From Pseudoalteromonas rhizosphaerae (GTDB lineage Bacteria > Pseudomonadota > Gammaproteobacteria > Enterobacterales > Alteromonadaceae), in the NCBI RefSeq assembly GCF_902498845.1, contig NZ_CABVLM010000010.1, positions 124,001 through 188,000 of the forward strand: a DNA stretch of 64,000 nt, read 5' to 3'. Of this stretch, positions 37,126-46,669 are shown one piece after another. The translations under genes were made by a program, and so were the position numbers. The notes under the pieces are model-generated. The model was given only the letters and a program-made list of their open reading frames with translations. It ran no database searches and had not been told where the DNA came from. How positions within the stretch are numbered: position 1 is the first letter of the stretch; every line of letters starts with the position of its first letter.

Positions 37126-39192
37126 ATGAAGAAAACACTTATTGCAGCAACACTTGCTGCCACATTTCTGACCGGCTGTTCTGAGCCTAAAACAACACAA
37201 GCGCAACAGCCTAGTACAGAAACCCAGACAGCTAAAGCTGAATTAGGTAGCTTTGGGGTAGATTTAACAGCCCGCAATGAAGCCATAAAACCAGGTGATG
37301 ACTTTTTCATGTACGCCAGTGGCACATGGTATGACAACTACGTTATGCCTGCCGATAAAACTCGCTACGGTGCATTTGCAGGATTGGCAGAACGTAGCGA
37401 AGAGCGTGTTAAGGCAATTATTGAAGAGATCGCAGCCCGTAAAGATTTAAATACTGAAGAAAAGTTAGTTGCCGATTTCTATAACGCGTATATGGATACC
37501 GATACCCTTAATAAGCTTGGTGTGTCGCCAATTAAACCACTACTAACGGAAATTAGTAACGTTTCATCAACCGATGATCTAACCAAATTGTTTGGCCAAT
37601 CGTGGTTAACGGGCGTTAACTCGCCTATTGGTGGTGGCATGTGGTTTAACCGCTTAGACCCAAATAAATATGAAATGTCATTAGGTGCTGGCGGCTTAGG
37701 TTTACCAGATCGTTCTTACTACCTTGAAGATTCAGAACGTTTTGTTAAAACTCGTACTGCTTATGTAGCCCATATTGCCGACATGCTTAAATTTGCAGGT
37801 GTTGACAATACAACTGAACGTGCTGAGGCAATTTTAGCCCTTGAAACCAAAATAGCACAAGGCCAGTGGCCACGAGAAAAACGTCGTAACCGCGACCTTA
37901 CCCTAAATCAAATCGAACGCAGCGAGCTAAGCTCTAGCTACCCTGATTTTAATTGGGATCTGTATTTTGAACAAACAAGATACCAAGTACCACAGTTAAA
38001 TGTATCGCAACCAGAGCCGATCAAAGCCATGATTGCATTGATCAATCAAGAAGATCTTGCTGTATGGAAAGATTACTTAACCTATCACGCACTAAGCTCT
38101 AATGCAGAGCTACTGTCTGAAGATGTATTCAATACTAACTTCGCATTTTACGGAAAAGAGCTAAATGGCCAGCAAGAGCCACGCCCACGCTGGAAACGCG
38201 CTATCAGCCAAATGTCGAGCACTGATTCATTAGGTTTTGCCATTGGTAAAGTGTATGTAGCACGCTACTTCCCTGAATCATCAAAACAACAAATGTCAGC
38301 ATTGGTAGAAAACCTGCGAACGGCTCTGGGCGAACGCATTGACAACCTAGACTGGATGGGCGCAGAAACGAAAGTAAATGCCCGCGCTAAACTCGCTGCG
38401 TTTGTGCCTAAAATTGGCTATCCCGATGTATGGCAATCATTTGATTGTTTAAGCATAAGTAGCAATGATTTGATGGGCAACATCAAAAATACCCGCGAGT
38501 TTTTCCGAGCTGAAAGCGCTGCAAAAGAATTGCAAAAAACCGACCGTAACCGCTGGGGCATGACACCACAACGTGTTAACGCTTACTACAACAGTTCGTT
38601 TAACGAAATTGTATTCCCTGCAGCAATTCTACAACCACCATTTTTCGATCCTAATGCCGATCCGGCAGTAAACTATGGTGGCATTGGTGCCGTGATTGGT
38701 CATGAAATGGGCCATGGCTTTGACGATCAAGGCTCTAAATCAGATGCTAACGGCGTACAACGTAACTGGTGGACGGATGCCGATCGTGCTGCATTTGATG
38801 CCAAAGCCGACCAACTTGCTGCACAATACAGTCAATACGAGCCAATCCCTGGTAACTTCGTTAATGGTCGTAATAGCTTAGGTGAAAACATCGGTGACGT
38901 GGGTGGGTTAGCAATGGCTTATCACGCTTACAAACTCAGCCTAAACGGTAAAGAAGCGCCTATTATTGACGGCCTTACGGGCGATCAACGGTTCTTCCTC
39001 GCCTGGGCACAAGTATGGAAAGAAAAACGCACTGAGCAAAGCATGTTAAACCAGCTTCGTGGTGGCACACATGCACCCGGTCGCTTTAGAGCACAAGCAC
39101 CACGTAACCACGATGCATGGTACAAAGCATTCAATGTACAACCGGGTGATGCCTTGTATTTACCAGAAGATCAACGCGTACGTATTTGGTAA
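37126..39192 (+). CDS. pepO: M13 family zinc metallopeptidase (PepO-like), lipoprotein
   Basis: A 688-residue neprilysin-family peptidase. A signal peptide ends in a lipobox (LTGC near residue 18), so it is probably anchored in the periplasm. The zinc site VIGHEMGHGFDDQG is near residue 526, with the third ligand in NSLGENIGDVGGLAMA near 587; NAYYNSSFNEIVFPAAILQPPFFD precedes the active site. It degrades peptides. Monocistronic, with a terminator behind it. Confidence 0.94.
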   Translation: MKKTLIAATLAATFLTGCSEPKTTQAQQPSTETQTAKAELGSFGVDLTARNEAIKPGDDFFMYASGTWYDNYVMPADKTRYGAFAGLAERSEERVKAIIEEIAARKDLNTEEKLVADFYNAYMDTDTLNKLGVSPIKPLLTEISNVSSTDDLTKLFGQSWLTGVNSPIGGGMWFNRLDPNKYEMSLGAGGLGLPDRSYYLEDSERFVKTRTAYVAHIADMLKFAGVDNTTERAEAILALETKIAQGQWPREKRRNRDLTLNQIERSELSSSYPDFNWDLYFEQTRYQVPQLNVSQPEPIKAMIALINQEDLAVWKDYLTYHALSSNAELLSEDVFNTNFAFYGKELNGQQEPRPRWKRAISQMSSTDSLGFAIGKVYVARYFPESSKQQMSALVENLRTALGERIDNLDWMGAETKVNARAKLAAFVPKIGYPDVWQSFDCLSISSNDLMGNIKNTREFFRAESAAKELQKTDRNRWGMTPQRVNAYYNSSFNEIVFPAAILQPPFFDPNADPAVNYGGIGAVIGHEMGHGFDDQGSKSDANGVQRNWWTDADRAAFDAKADQLAAQYSQYEPIPGNFVNGRNSLGENIGDVGGLAMAYHAYKLSLNGKEAPIIDGLTGDQRFFLAWAQVWKEKRTEQSMLNQLRGGTHAPGRFRAQAPRNHDAWYKAFNVQPGDALYLPEDQRVRIW

Positions 39193-39216
39193 TAACCCGA
39201 TACATTTCGATTGAAA

Positions 39217-39250
39217 ATATAACTCGCAACTGCGGGTTATATTTTTTGTG
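39217..39250 (+). terminator. Rho-independent terminator after the M13 peptidase gene
   Basis: An 11-bp stem ATATAACtCGCA-ac-TGCGgGTTATAT with one G-T pair, followed by T residues, about 25 bases past the stop codon. Confidence 0.8.
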
Positions 39251-39371
39251 CTGCTTGCTCACTCAAAGCAACTTTAATTCCCACTGAATTCTGTATTTCC
39301 AAGCGAGTTGGGTATAGAATACTGCACTACAAAATTTATACTTTTAAAAACATATTTAAGGCGGAACGCAG

Positions 39372-40085
39372 ATGGGAAGAGCTTACCAAAACAAAAAAGA
39401 TTCAATGGCTAAGACTGCGGGTGCTAAAACTAAAGTTTACTCAAAGTACGGTAAAGAAATTTATATTTGCGCAAAAAATGGTGGTATTGATCCCGATGGC
39501 AACCTATCGCTACGTCGTTTAATTGAACGCGCTAAAAAAGATCAAGTACCAGCACACGTAATTGACCGCGCAATTGATAAAGCCAAAGGCGGCGGCGGTG
39601 AAGACTACTCAGCAACTCGTTACGAAGGCTATGGCCCAGGTAACTGCATGATCATTGTTGATTGCTTAACTGACAACAACAAACGTACCTTTGCTGATGT
39701 ACGTGTATGTTTTACTAAAGCAAACGCTAAAATTGGTGCACAAAACTCGGTATCTCACTTATTTGATCATTTGGCTATTTTTGTATTTGATGGCGATGAT
39801 GACGAAGCCGTGCTTGAAGCACTAATGATGGCTGACGTTGATGTTACTGACGTAGAAGTTGAAGCCGGCAAAGTCACTGTTTTTGCTCCGCATACTGAGT
39901 ACAACAACACCCGTACCGCACTTGAAGAAATGGGCGTTACTGAGTTTGATGAAGATTTGATCTCTTTTGTGCCGCAAGTTGAAGCACCAATTGCAGGCGA
40001 AGACGTAGAAGTAATGGAACGCTTTTTAGCGATGCTTGAAGATTGTGACGACGTACAAAACGTGTATCACAACGCACAATTTTAA
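39372..40085 (+). CDS. YebC/PmpR family protein, YeeN-like
   Basis: A 237-residue cytoplasmic protein beginning [21 protein letters not shown], the YeeN-like variant of the YebC family, with [29 protein letters not shown] and YEGYGPG. Family members have been described as transcription regulators or as factors that relieve ribosome stalling at proline stretches. The C-terminal [17 protein letters not shown] region is normal. Single gene with its own terminator. Confidence 0.92.
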   Translation: MGRAYQNKKDSMAKTAGAKTKVYSKYGKEIYICAKNGGIDPDGNLSLRRLIERAKKDQVPAHVIDRAIDKAKGGGGEDYSATRYEGYGPGNCMIIVDCLTDNNKRTFADVRVCFTKANAKIGAQNSVSHLFDHLAIFVFDGDDDEAVLEALMMADVDVTDVEVEAGKVTVFAPHTEYNNTRTALEEMGVTEFDEDLISFVPQVEAPIAGEDVEVMERFLAMLEDCDDVQNVYHNAQF

Positions 40086-40108
40086 TTTTATTGACTAAAA
40101 TTATGACT

Positions 40109-40134
40109 AAGGCCAACTTGATTGGCCTTTTTAT
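40109..40134 (+). terminator. Rho-independent terminator after the YebC-family gene
   Basis: AAGGCCAA-cttga-TTGGCCTT followed by TTTATTTTCTT, about 25 bases after the stop codon. Confidence 0.87.
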
Positions 40135-40173
40135 TTTCTTATTGTTAAACCCCTAAATAAATGGATTTGTATT

Positions 40174-41448
40174 TTGAATACCGTTGAACAGCTTCGTAGT
40201 GGTAAATTAGCTGGCACTAAACGTTTACAGCTAGTTGAAGAGCTAACCACATTCCCAGACGAAATTTTTACCCTTGCAGATACCCTCGAAGTACTCGATT
40301 TATCAAATAATAATTTATCTGATTTGCCCGACGAATTTGCTAGTTTAACTAAATTAAAGCGGGTGTTTTTATCATTCAATCAGTTCCAGCATATTCCTGC
40401 TGTATTGGCAAAATGCCCTTCCCTTATTATGATTGCATTTAAAGGCAATAAAATCAGTGAATTTGCCGAGCATAGTTTGCCGCTTTCGACACAATGGTTA
40501 ATTTTAACTGACAACCATATTGAACAATTGCCAGACTCTTTTGGTGAACTTACGCAACTGCGTAAACTTGCCCTTGCTGGTAATCGACTAACGACTTTGC
40601 CACACAGCATGCAGCAGTGCCAAGCGCTTGAACTCGTGCGTTTATCTGCGAATAACTTAACTGATGTTAATGACTGGCTGTTTGAATTACCAAAACTCAG
40701 TTGGCTGGCTTTTGCAGGCAATGACTTTAATAAAGCACAAAGTTTACAACAAGTTCAATTAGCAGCCGTACAACTAAACGAGTTTTCACTTGTTGAAAAA
40801 ATTGGTGAAGGTGCGTCTGGGATTATTCACTTAGCACAGTGGCAGCACAATAATGTGGCGTTAAAACTGTTTAAAGGCGCGATCACCAGTGATGGCTATC
40901 CACTTGATGAAGTAAACTGTTGCTTGCAAGCGGGCGAACATAAAAACCTAATAAACGTTCTCGCCTATATCGATAACCCAGAGCAACTTGGTCTGGTTAT
41001 GGAGCTTATCAGCAAGGACTATCAAAACCTCGGCTTACCGCCGTCACTTGATACTTGCACCCGCGATACCTTTTTTGAGCATACACAGTTTACTGCTCAC
41101 GCCATTAAACACATAGCTAAGCAAATGGTCAGCACCCTTGCCCACTTACATATCAATAACGTAAGTCATGGCGATGTATATGCGCACAACACCATGATAA
41201 ACGATGAATACACAGTATTGTTTGGTGACTTTGGCGCAGCAACTAACTTAGACTCTCTGACCGACTATCAGCGCCAACAAATGCAGCGTATTGAAGTCAG
41301 AGCGATTGGCTGCTTAATTGATGATTTACTGAGCGTGTGTTCTGAAGTTACGAGCGATGCAACACAGTTAACAACACTTGCTCAACAATGTATGAATGCA
41401 GATATGAGCCAACGACCAACTCTTAAAGCACTAATAGAAAAACTATAA
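40174..41448 (+). CDS. Leucine-rich-repeat protein fused to a protein kinase domain
   Basis: A 424-residue protein. Residues about 10-200 hold several leucine-rich repeats (LEVLDLSNNNLSDLPDE and following copies). From about 205 to the end is a Hanks-type kinase: glycine loop IGEGASGIIH, lysine in VALKLF, catalytic loop HGDVYAHNTM (HGD instead of HRD), and GDFGAAT in place of DFG. The C-lobe is short. The start appears to be TTG 40174; the nearby ATG 40161 is in another frame and stops at once. The target is unknown. Confidence 0.88.
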   Translation: MNTVEQLRSGKLAGTKRLQLVEELTTFPDEIFTLADTLEVLDLSNNNLSDLPDEFASLTKLKRVFLSFNQFQHIPAVLAKCPSLIMIAFKGNKISEFAEHSLPLSTQWLILTDNHIEQLPDSFGELTQLRKLALAGNRLTTLPHSMQQCQALELVRLSANNLTDVNDWLFELPKLSWLAFAGNDFNKAQSLQQVQLAAVQLNEFSLVEKIGEGASGIIHLAQWQHNNVALKLFKGAITSDGYPLDEVNCCLQAGEHKNLINVLAYIDNPEQLGLVMELISKDYQNLGLPPSLDTCTRDTFFEHTQFTAHAIKHIAKQMVSTLAHLHINNVSHGDVYAHNTMINDEYTVLFGDFGAATNLDSLTDYQRQQMQRIEVRAIGCLIDDLLSVCSEVTSDATQLTTLAQQCMNADMSQRPTLKALIEKL

Positions 41449-41592
41449 CTTTTATGCGCGACTCTACCTCTGAGTCGTGCTTTACCGCCTTGCTTTGCTA
41501 CATAGCTATAAAATAAAACTGAATATAAATAAGCCTTGGTCTACTTATATGGCTTTCGTGTCTGGTATGCTTTTATACTATCAGTAACTTTA

Positions 41593-41628
41593 CTGAGCTT
41601 TGGTCAAACTAATTCACCCAAAGCTCAG
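41593..41628. terminator. Inverted repeat between the LRR-kinase and lipoprotein genes
   Basis: Perfect 11-bp arms CTGAGCTTTGG (41593-41603) and CCAAAGCTCAG (41618-41628) with a 14-base loop, between two convergent genes. A T-rich stretch is weak on either side, so termination is plausible but not certain. Confidence 0.5.
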
Positions 41629-41646
41629 TTGGTTAATAAAATAGCG

Positions 41647-43401
41647 TTAATCAAGCGTTATTGTAATGACTTCGTTGGCAAATTCGCTATACACCACAAG
41701 GTGTTTTTCAGAAATAGTCTCAAAATGAAAGTCTTTCATTGAATAACTTTCCCATGACACATCATCTTTGAGCAAATACTCTTTATCCGCTGATAGGGCC
41801 CACAGCTGCCCCGTTGATTGATTAGATGACGCATCACCTACATAAACCAATATATAGCCTTGTTCACTCACAATAGGAGTTATTTTTTTAGTATTACTTC
41901 GTGCATAACTCGCAATTGTGCGCCATGTTTCATTATAAACTCTGATCGGTTGAGTGGTATTTAGCCGTGATTGCAACTGCAATTCAGACTGCTCTGTATC
42001 AGCCTTACGTAAATATTTAAGCACGGCATATTTTATCGATGCTGTCTCTACAAAATCACCCGCTAGTAAAGTATCTAAGTCGCCGCCAATCCAATCAGGA
42101 GTTGTTTGTCTTAACGCGGTTAAATCGAATGCAGTACTTGTCTCTACTTGTTCTCGTGTGAATTTAAACTGTTCAATACCACTGTCTTGGTTTGTAAATA
42201 AGAACTGGTTATTACCATTTTGCCAAATAGTAGCATTGCGTACATTATTCAATGAAAACACAGCGTCATCGCGCGCACTTGGTATGACGTCCATTACATT
42301 TATAAGCAACTGCTCATCAGTACCAAAACCTAGACCAAAAGTGATGTCATCATATTCAAAAAATGGTGTATGACTAAATGTACTGATCTGCTTACTCAAT
42401 ACAGTTCTCCCTCGGATCTGAGCATTTATGATCTGTATATACGATTTTGATGAAACCTCATTATTATCTTCAAGCGCTAGATAAAGGTCTTGATTATTCG
42501 CAATAAATTCACTTTTCAAAACCCCATTGTTGATTAATTTAGATACAGCTTTCCATTTACCACTTTGCCAACTATAAACACCATCAGGAAAAGACGTTAA
42601 TGCAAATAGTTTACCGCCTGAAATAGCTAAACTTGAAGCGTTAATATCATGGACTTTATAATTACCTAATTGGCCATTATTAAAAGAGGCTGAGTGTAAT
42701 TTGTATTGCGTAGAGGCGCCTTCAGTAATAAACCAAACTTGCTCATCAAACCATAAATATTCAGATTCAATTAACCGCTCTTTGTCGGGGTTATCAAACA
42801 ATAATTGCTTTTCTTGTTCACTAAACACCAAATACAATTTACGTTTTTCATACACCACAGTATATGGACGACAAGTTACTTTAAACTTAAGATTAGAGGA
42901 GTCATCAACTTCACAAATCTGTGGCCCACCAAGCGCTGTAATTTCAGGCTCAATCATTGTAAGTGGTGGAACCGAGACTGGAGAGTCTTTTAACTGAATA
43001 CTTTGCTCGCCATAACGAATAGTTACAGGATATGAATAAAGAGTTGTTTGTGCAAAACTCGCCTGAGAAGATACACATTTAACAGCAAGGCTATAATTCA
43101 ACGTTGTTGTATTACTCAGCTGTGTGTCGCACGTGATACTTTCTGGTATAGCTAGTATGGTGGGCTTTACAAATGTTTTTGACGTTGCGCTCAGTTCAAT
43201 AGCCTTGTCTGCAGTAAGCTTCGCTTTGTTATCCATCCATGACACTTCAAGTCCTGCGGCAACACCATTGGCTGTTATTTTGAGCGTAAACGTTTGCTCT
43301 GAAACAGCTGGTGGCTTTGTATCTTGACTGTCTCCAGAAGAGCCACCGCATCCACTTGCGGCTAAAATAGATAAGCTCACTAAAAATGATTTAAATTGCA
43401 A
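41647..43401 (-). CDS. Hypothetical large lipoprotein
   Basis: About 584 residues. I choose TTG 43401 as start because AAGGA lies 6 bases upstream and it directly begins a lipoprotein signal peptide (QFKSFLVSLSILAASGC-GGS); an upstream in-frame codon at 43458 adds 19 residues without a ribosome site. A Gly/Ser/Asp-rich linker follows the lipid-anchor cysteine, then a domain starting TFTLKITANGVAAGLEV. The remainder has repeated short beta segments as in propeller-like proteins. No family recognised. Confidence 0.7.
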   Translation of the reverse strand: MQFKSFLVSLSILAASGCGGSSGDSQDTKPPAVSEQTFTLKITANGVAAGLEVSWMDNKAKLTADKAIELSATSKTFVKPTILAIPESITCDTQLSNTTTLNYSLAVKCVSSQASFAQTTLYSYPVTIRYGEQSIQLKDSPVSVPPLTMIEPEITALGGPQICEVDDSSNLKFKVTCRPYTVVYEKRKLYLVFSEQEKQLLFDNPDKERLIESEYLWFDEQVWFITEGASTQYKLHSASFNNGQLGNYKVHDINASSLAISGGKLFALTSFPDGVYSWQSGKWKAVSKLINNGVLKSEFIANNQDLYLALEDNNEVSSKSYIQIINAQIRGRTVLSKQISTFSHTPFFEYDDITFGLGFGTDEQLLINVMDVIPSARDDAVFSLNNVRNATIWQNGNNQFLFTNQDSGIEQFKFTREQVETSTAFDLTALRQTTPDWIGGDLDTLLAGDFVETASIKYAVLKYLRKADTEQSELQLQSRLNTTQPIRVYNETWRTIASYARSNTKKITPIVSEQGYILVYVGDASSNQSTGQLWALSADKEYLLKDDVSWESYSMKDFHFETISEKHLVVYSEFANEVITITLD

Positions 43402-43587
43402 AATAGAATCCTTGTGTTTAATTAGTTTCAAAAAAGTCGCTACTAATACATATCCCATCAGTTATCAATTATTACTACTAGTACCTTTTTTAGCAATCTA
43501 TTTTTGGTTATTATCTGTCCACACCAATACTCGATAAAATATGATCACTATCAAAAACACTAAATTGAAAGGATCACCATACTGCGA

Positions 43588-44712
43588 CTATTTTTGCTTT
43601 TTAAACGGAAAAAGCTGCTGTTTTAACATCCCAGTTGGTACATAGTCCCCGACTACGCCATAAGCTTCTGGCCATTCTTGTTGGCCTTTTACGGCCGTGC
43701 CAAAAACATAATCTAAGAATGAAAAGTGCGCAGCATAATTACGGTCAATGGCCGCTTTATCTGAAGAGTGATGCCAATGATGAAACTGTGGCGTAACCAA
43801 TAAATATTTCAACCAACCAAATTTCACCCGTACATTGGCATGGTTAAATACCGCCTGAAAACCCACGATTATCACATATAAGCTGATCACTTGTTGCGAA
43901 AAACCCAGCACGAAAATAGGCGTAAGTACTAAACTGCGCGTCACTAAAATTTCTAAAATGTGCTGGCGAGAGCCTGCAAGCCAGTCCATTTCTTTTGCAC
44001 TGTGATGAATACCATGAAAACGCCATAAATAAGGCACTTCATGATAAGCGCGGTGTACAAAGTACTGCATCAAATCAGCGACTAAAATAATTAACAGCAC
44101 TTGCAATATAAAAGGTAATTGACTGATGTAGCCCTGCACAGTGCTTGACACTGCCCAACCAAAACCATAGTGCACAAAGTGATTAGTCACTAATAACACA
44201 AACCCAATAATCAAATGGTTAACAAAAAAGTGGTTTAGATCACCGCGCCATTCACTGCGTAATATCTTTTGTTCTTTGCGGTGCGGTAACAGCTTTTCAA
44301 TGAGAATAAATATTAAGGTTGAGCCCAATAAATCTAATATAAACCAGTCTAGGCCTATATAGGGGGTGTTATCAGCAAAATCATTCACCTCAACATTAGG
44401 GCCGCCAAACGCAATGGCCAGCACAATAAAAAACCACGCAGTTGCACCTAAACGTTTATTTTTGTTACGTACAAAGTTAAGTAACCCCAAACTACCGGCC
44501 ACGATAAGCGCACCAAACATCAGTTGACGTAAAAATTCGACACTGTAGCTCTTTCTCAATTCCGGTGTGGTTAAATATTCTGGAAAATGAAAGGCGAGCA
44601 CGCCTAAACAAGACAGCATAGCTAAAAAGCAGCCGATATAACCGCTAATATTACCTTCACCTATTTGTAGGTGGTTAGTACGAAACAGGTGAGTTTTTAG
44701 AGTATTTTTCAT
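43588..44712 (-). CDS. Fatty acid hydroxylase/sterol desaturase family membrane protein
   Basis: A 374-residue membrane protein with about eight hydrophobic segments. The iron-binding histidine motifs of the family are present: HRAYH near 215, HGIHHS near 230, and HHWHHS near 330. These enzymes hydroxylate or desaturate lipids at a di-iron centre. The lipid substrate cannot be deduced. It stands alone between convergent or tandem neighbours. Confidence 0.9.
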   Translation of the reverse strand: MKNTLKTHLFRTNHLQIGEGNISGYIGCFLAMLSCLGVLAFHFPEYLTTPELRKSYSVEFLRQLMFGALIVAGSLGLLNFVRNKNKRLGATAWFFIVLAIAFGGPNVEVNDFADNTPYIGLDWFILDLLGSTLIFILIEKLLPHRKEQKILRSEWRGDLNHFFVNHLIIGFVLLVTNHFVHYGFGWAVSSTVQGYISQLPFILQVLLIILVADLMQYFVHRAYHEVPYLWRFHGIHHSAKEMDWLAGSRQHILEILVTRSLVLTPIFVLGFSQQVISLYVIIVGFQAVFNHANVRVKFGWLKYLLVTPQFHHWHHSSDKAAIDRNYAAHFSFLDYVFGTAVKGQQEWPEAYGVVGDYVPTGMLKQQLFPFKKQK

Positions 44713-44935
44713 TAGTAATTCCTTTTATATCAATCGTGTTAAGTTACTGACCATTTATAGCGACAGATAAATACAGTGATAACAAGGCGTAAATTTTGAC
44801 ATGTAGTTGTTCTACTTGAAAAAATTATAACGCAGTTAGCGCTTTATTTAGCTCGCTAGCATGGTTAAGTATTTAAGTCGATTGGTACTAAAACAGCTCG
44901 CAGAATACCATATCTACAGCCCAGCGCTAGACACA

Positions 44936-44959
44936 AAAAAGCCGCGATAGTCGCGGCTT
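44936..44959 (-). terminator. Rho-independent terminator after the edd-eda-gap operon
   Basis: On the minus strand AAGCCGCGA-cta-TCGCGGCTT is followed by T residues; it lies about 35 bases after the gap stop codon. Confidence 0.88.
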
Positions 44960-44993
44960 GGTTGGATAAAGCTAAATTTTTACGTGGTACTTA

Positions 44994-45998
44994 TTACAAG
45001 TACTGACCTAACGCTTTAACTTGGTCTAACATGCGGTTTGAGAAACCCCATTCGTTATCGTACCAAGCCATCACTTTAACTAGTTTGCCATCAGCTTTCG
45101 TTTGCGTAGAATCAAAGATTGACGACGCTGGGTTATGGTTAAAGTCAATAGAAACAAGCGGTAGCTCGTTGTATTGTAAAATATCTTTCATCGACCCAAC
45201 AGATGCTGCTTTCATAATTTCATTGATTTCTGTAGCAGTTGTTTCACGCTTAGTAATAAACGTAAAATCAACCAGTGATACGTTGATTGTAGGTACACGT
45301 ACTGACATACCATCAAGTTTACCAGCAAGCTCAGGTAACACTAAACCAACTGCTTTAGCAGCACCGGTTTTAGTTGGGATCATTGACTGCGTTGCACTTC
45401 GTGCACGATACAGATCAGGATGATAAACATCTGACAAGTTTTGGTCATTAGTGTAGGCATGGATTGTCGTCATGCTACCTTGCTCAATACCGACTGTATC
45501 GTTAATTGCTTTGGCAATTGGTGCTAAACAGTTAGTTGTACATGAAGCATTAGAAATAATGTTGCTATCTGCAGTGATCACATCACTGTTTACACCGTGA
45601 ACAACGGTTGCATCTAAATCAGTACCAGGGGCTGAAACGATTACTTTTTTCGCGCCCGCTGTAATATGCTTTGCAGCATCTTCACGCTTAGTGAAAAAAC
45701 CCGTACATTCTAAAACGATATCAACGTTTAATGCTTTCCATGGAAGGTTAGCAGGGTCGCGTTCTTGGGTAAGAGTAATAACGTCGTCGCCAATCAACAT
45801 GGTGTTATCAGCAAGTGTGACTTTATGAGAAAATTGCCCATGCACTGAATCATATTGTGTTAAATGTGCATTAACATTAGCCGGTGCTAAGTCGTTAATT
45901 GCGACAATTTTAATTTCATTATTTTGTGCAGACTCATAAAGCGCGCGTAAAACATTGCGACCGATACGGCCATAGCCATTAATTGCTACATTAATCAT
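44994..45998 (-). CDS. gap: Glyceraldehyde-3-phosphate dehydrogenase, type I
   Basis: A 334-residue NAD-type GAPDH with the nucleotide-binding start [14 protein letters not shown], active-site [15 protein letters not shown] (Cys near 152) and the C-terminal [12 protein letters not shown]. It converts glyceraldehyde 3-phosphate, the product of the preceding aldolase, to 1,3-bisphosphoglycerate. It lies 18 bases after eda in one operon, which ties it to Entner-Doudoroff flux; other gap genes may exist elsewhere. Confidence 0.95.
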   Translation of the reverse strand: MINVAINGYGRIGRNVLRALYESAQNNEIKIVAINDLAPANVNAHLTQYDSVHGQFSHKVTLADNTMLIGDDVITLTQERDPANLPWKALNVDIVLECTGFFTKREDAAKHITAGAKKVIVSAPGTDLDATVVHGVNSDVITADSNIISNASCTTNCLAPIAKAINDTVGIEQGSMTTIHAYTNDQNLSDVYHPDLYRARSATQSMIPTKTGAAKAVGLVLPELAGKLDGMSVRVPTINVSLVDFTFITKRETTATEINEIMKAASVGSMKDILQYNELPLVSIDFNHNPASSIFDSTQTKADGKLVKVMAWYDNEWGFSNRMLDQVKALGQYL

Positions 45999-46016
45999 TT
46001 CAAAACTCCACTTAAA

Positions 46017-46637
46017 TTATTTAACTTCACTTGCTTGGCGAGCAAGCGCTTCAATGGCTTGCCAGTCTTTATTTTCAATTAGTTGTTTATCTAGCATCCA
46101 GGTACCACCAACACAAATAACATTGCTAAGTGCTAAATAACTAGGAGCTGTTGCTAGGCTAATGCCACCGGTTGGACAAAATGTTACTTGTGGTAATGGC
46201 CCACCAATCGATTTAAGCATTGCTGTTCCACCTGCAGCTTCTGCTGGGAAGAACTTTAAAAACTTAAATCCGTGACTGGCTAATTTCATCACTTCACTTG
46301 GCGTTGCGGCGCCCGGTAGAAATGGAATATCAGTGCCTTTTGCCAGTGCTAAAAGTTCATCATTTACGCCTGGGCTCACCATAAAATCAGCACCTGCGGC
46401 AACTGATGCATCAAAGCTTGCTTTATCTACCACAGTCCCGGTGCCAACATAGGCTTCTGGTACTTCGGCTTTCATTAGCTTTACAGCTTCTGCAGCAATC
46501 GGTGTACGCAGTGTAATTTCAAGTGCTTTTAGACCGCCGTTATACAGCGCTCTTGCTAGTGGCGCTGCATCTTCTAAATTATCAATTACCACCACTGGCA
46601 CTACCGGTGCCGATGATAATATTTTTTCTATGCTCAT
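46017..46637 (-). CDS. eda: KDPG aldolase
   Basis: A 206-residue 2-keto-3-deoxy-6-phosphogluconate aldolase, which splits KDPG into pyruvate and glyceraldehyde 3-phosphate. Family features: ALEITLRTP with the catalytic Glu, GTGTVVDKA, and the Schiff-base lysine in FKFLKFFPAEAAGG near 133. Normal length. Located 32 bases after edd and 18 bases before gap. Confidence 0.96.
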   Translation of the reverse strand: MSIEKILSSAPVVPVVVIDNLEDAAPLARALYNGGLKALEITLRTPIAAEAVKLMKAEVPEAYVGTGTVVDKASFDASVAAGADFMVSPGVNDELLALAKGTDIPFLPGAATPSEVMKLASHGFKFLKFFPAEAAGGTAMLKSIGGPLPQVTFCPTGGISLATAPSYLALSNVICVGGTWMLDKQLIENKDWQAIEALARQASEVK

Positions 46638-46669
46638 AGTGTGTTCCTCATACCCAGTTTGGCGAATTA

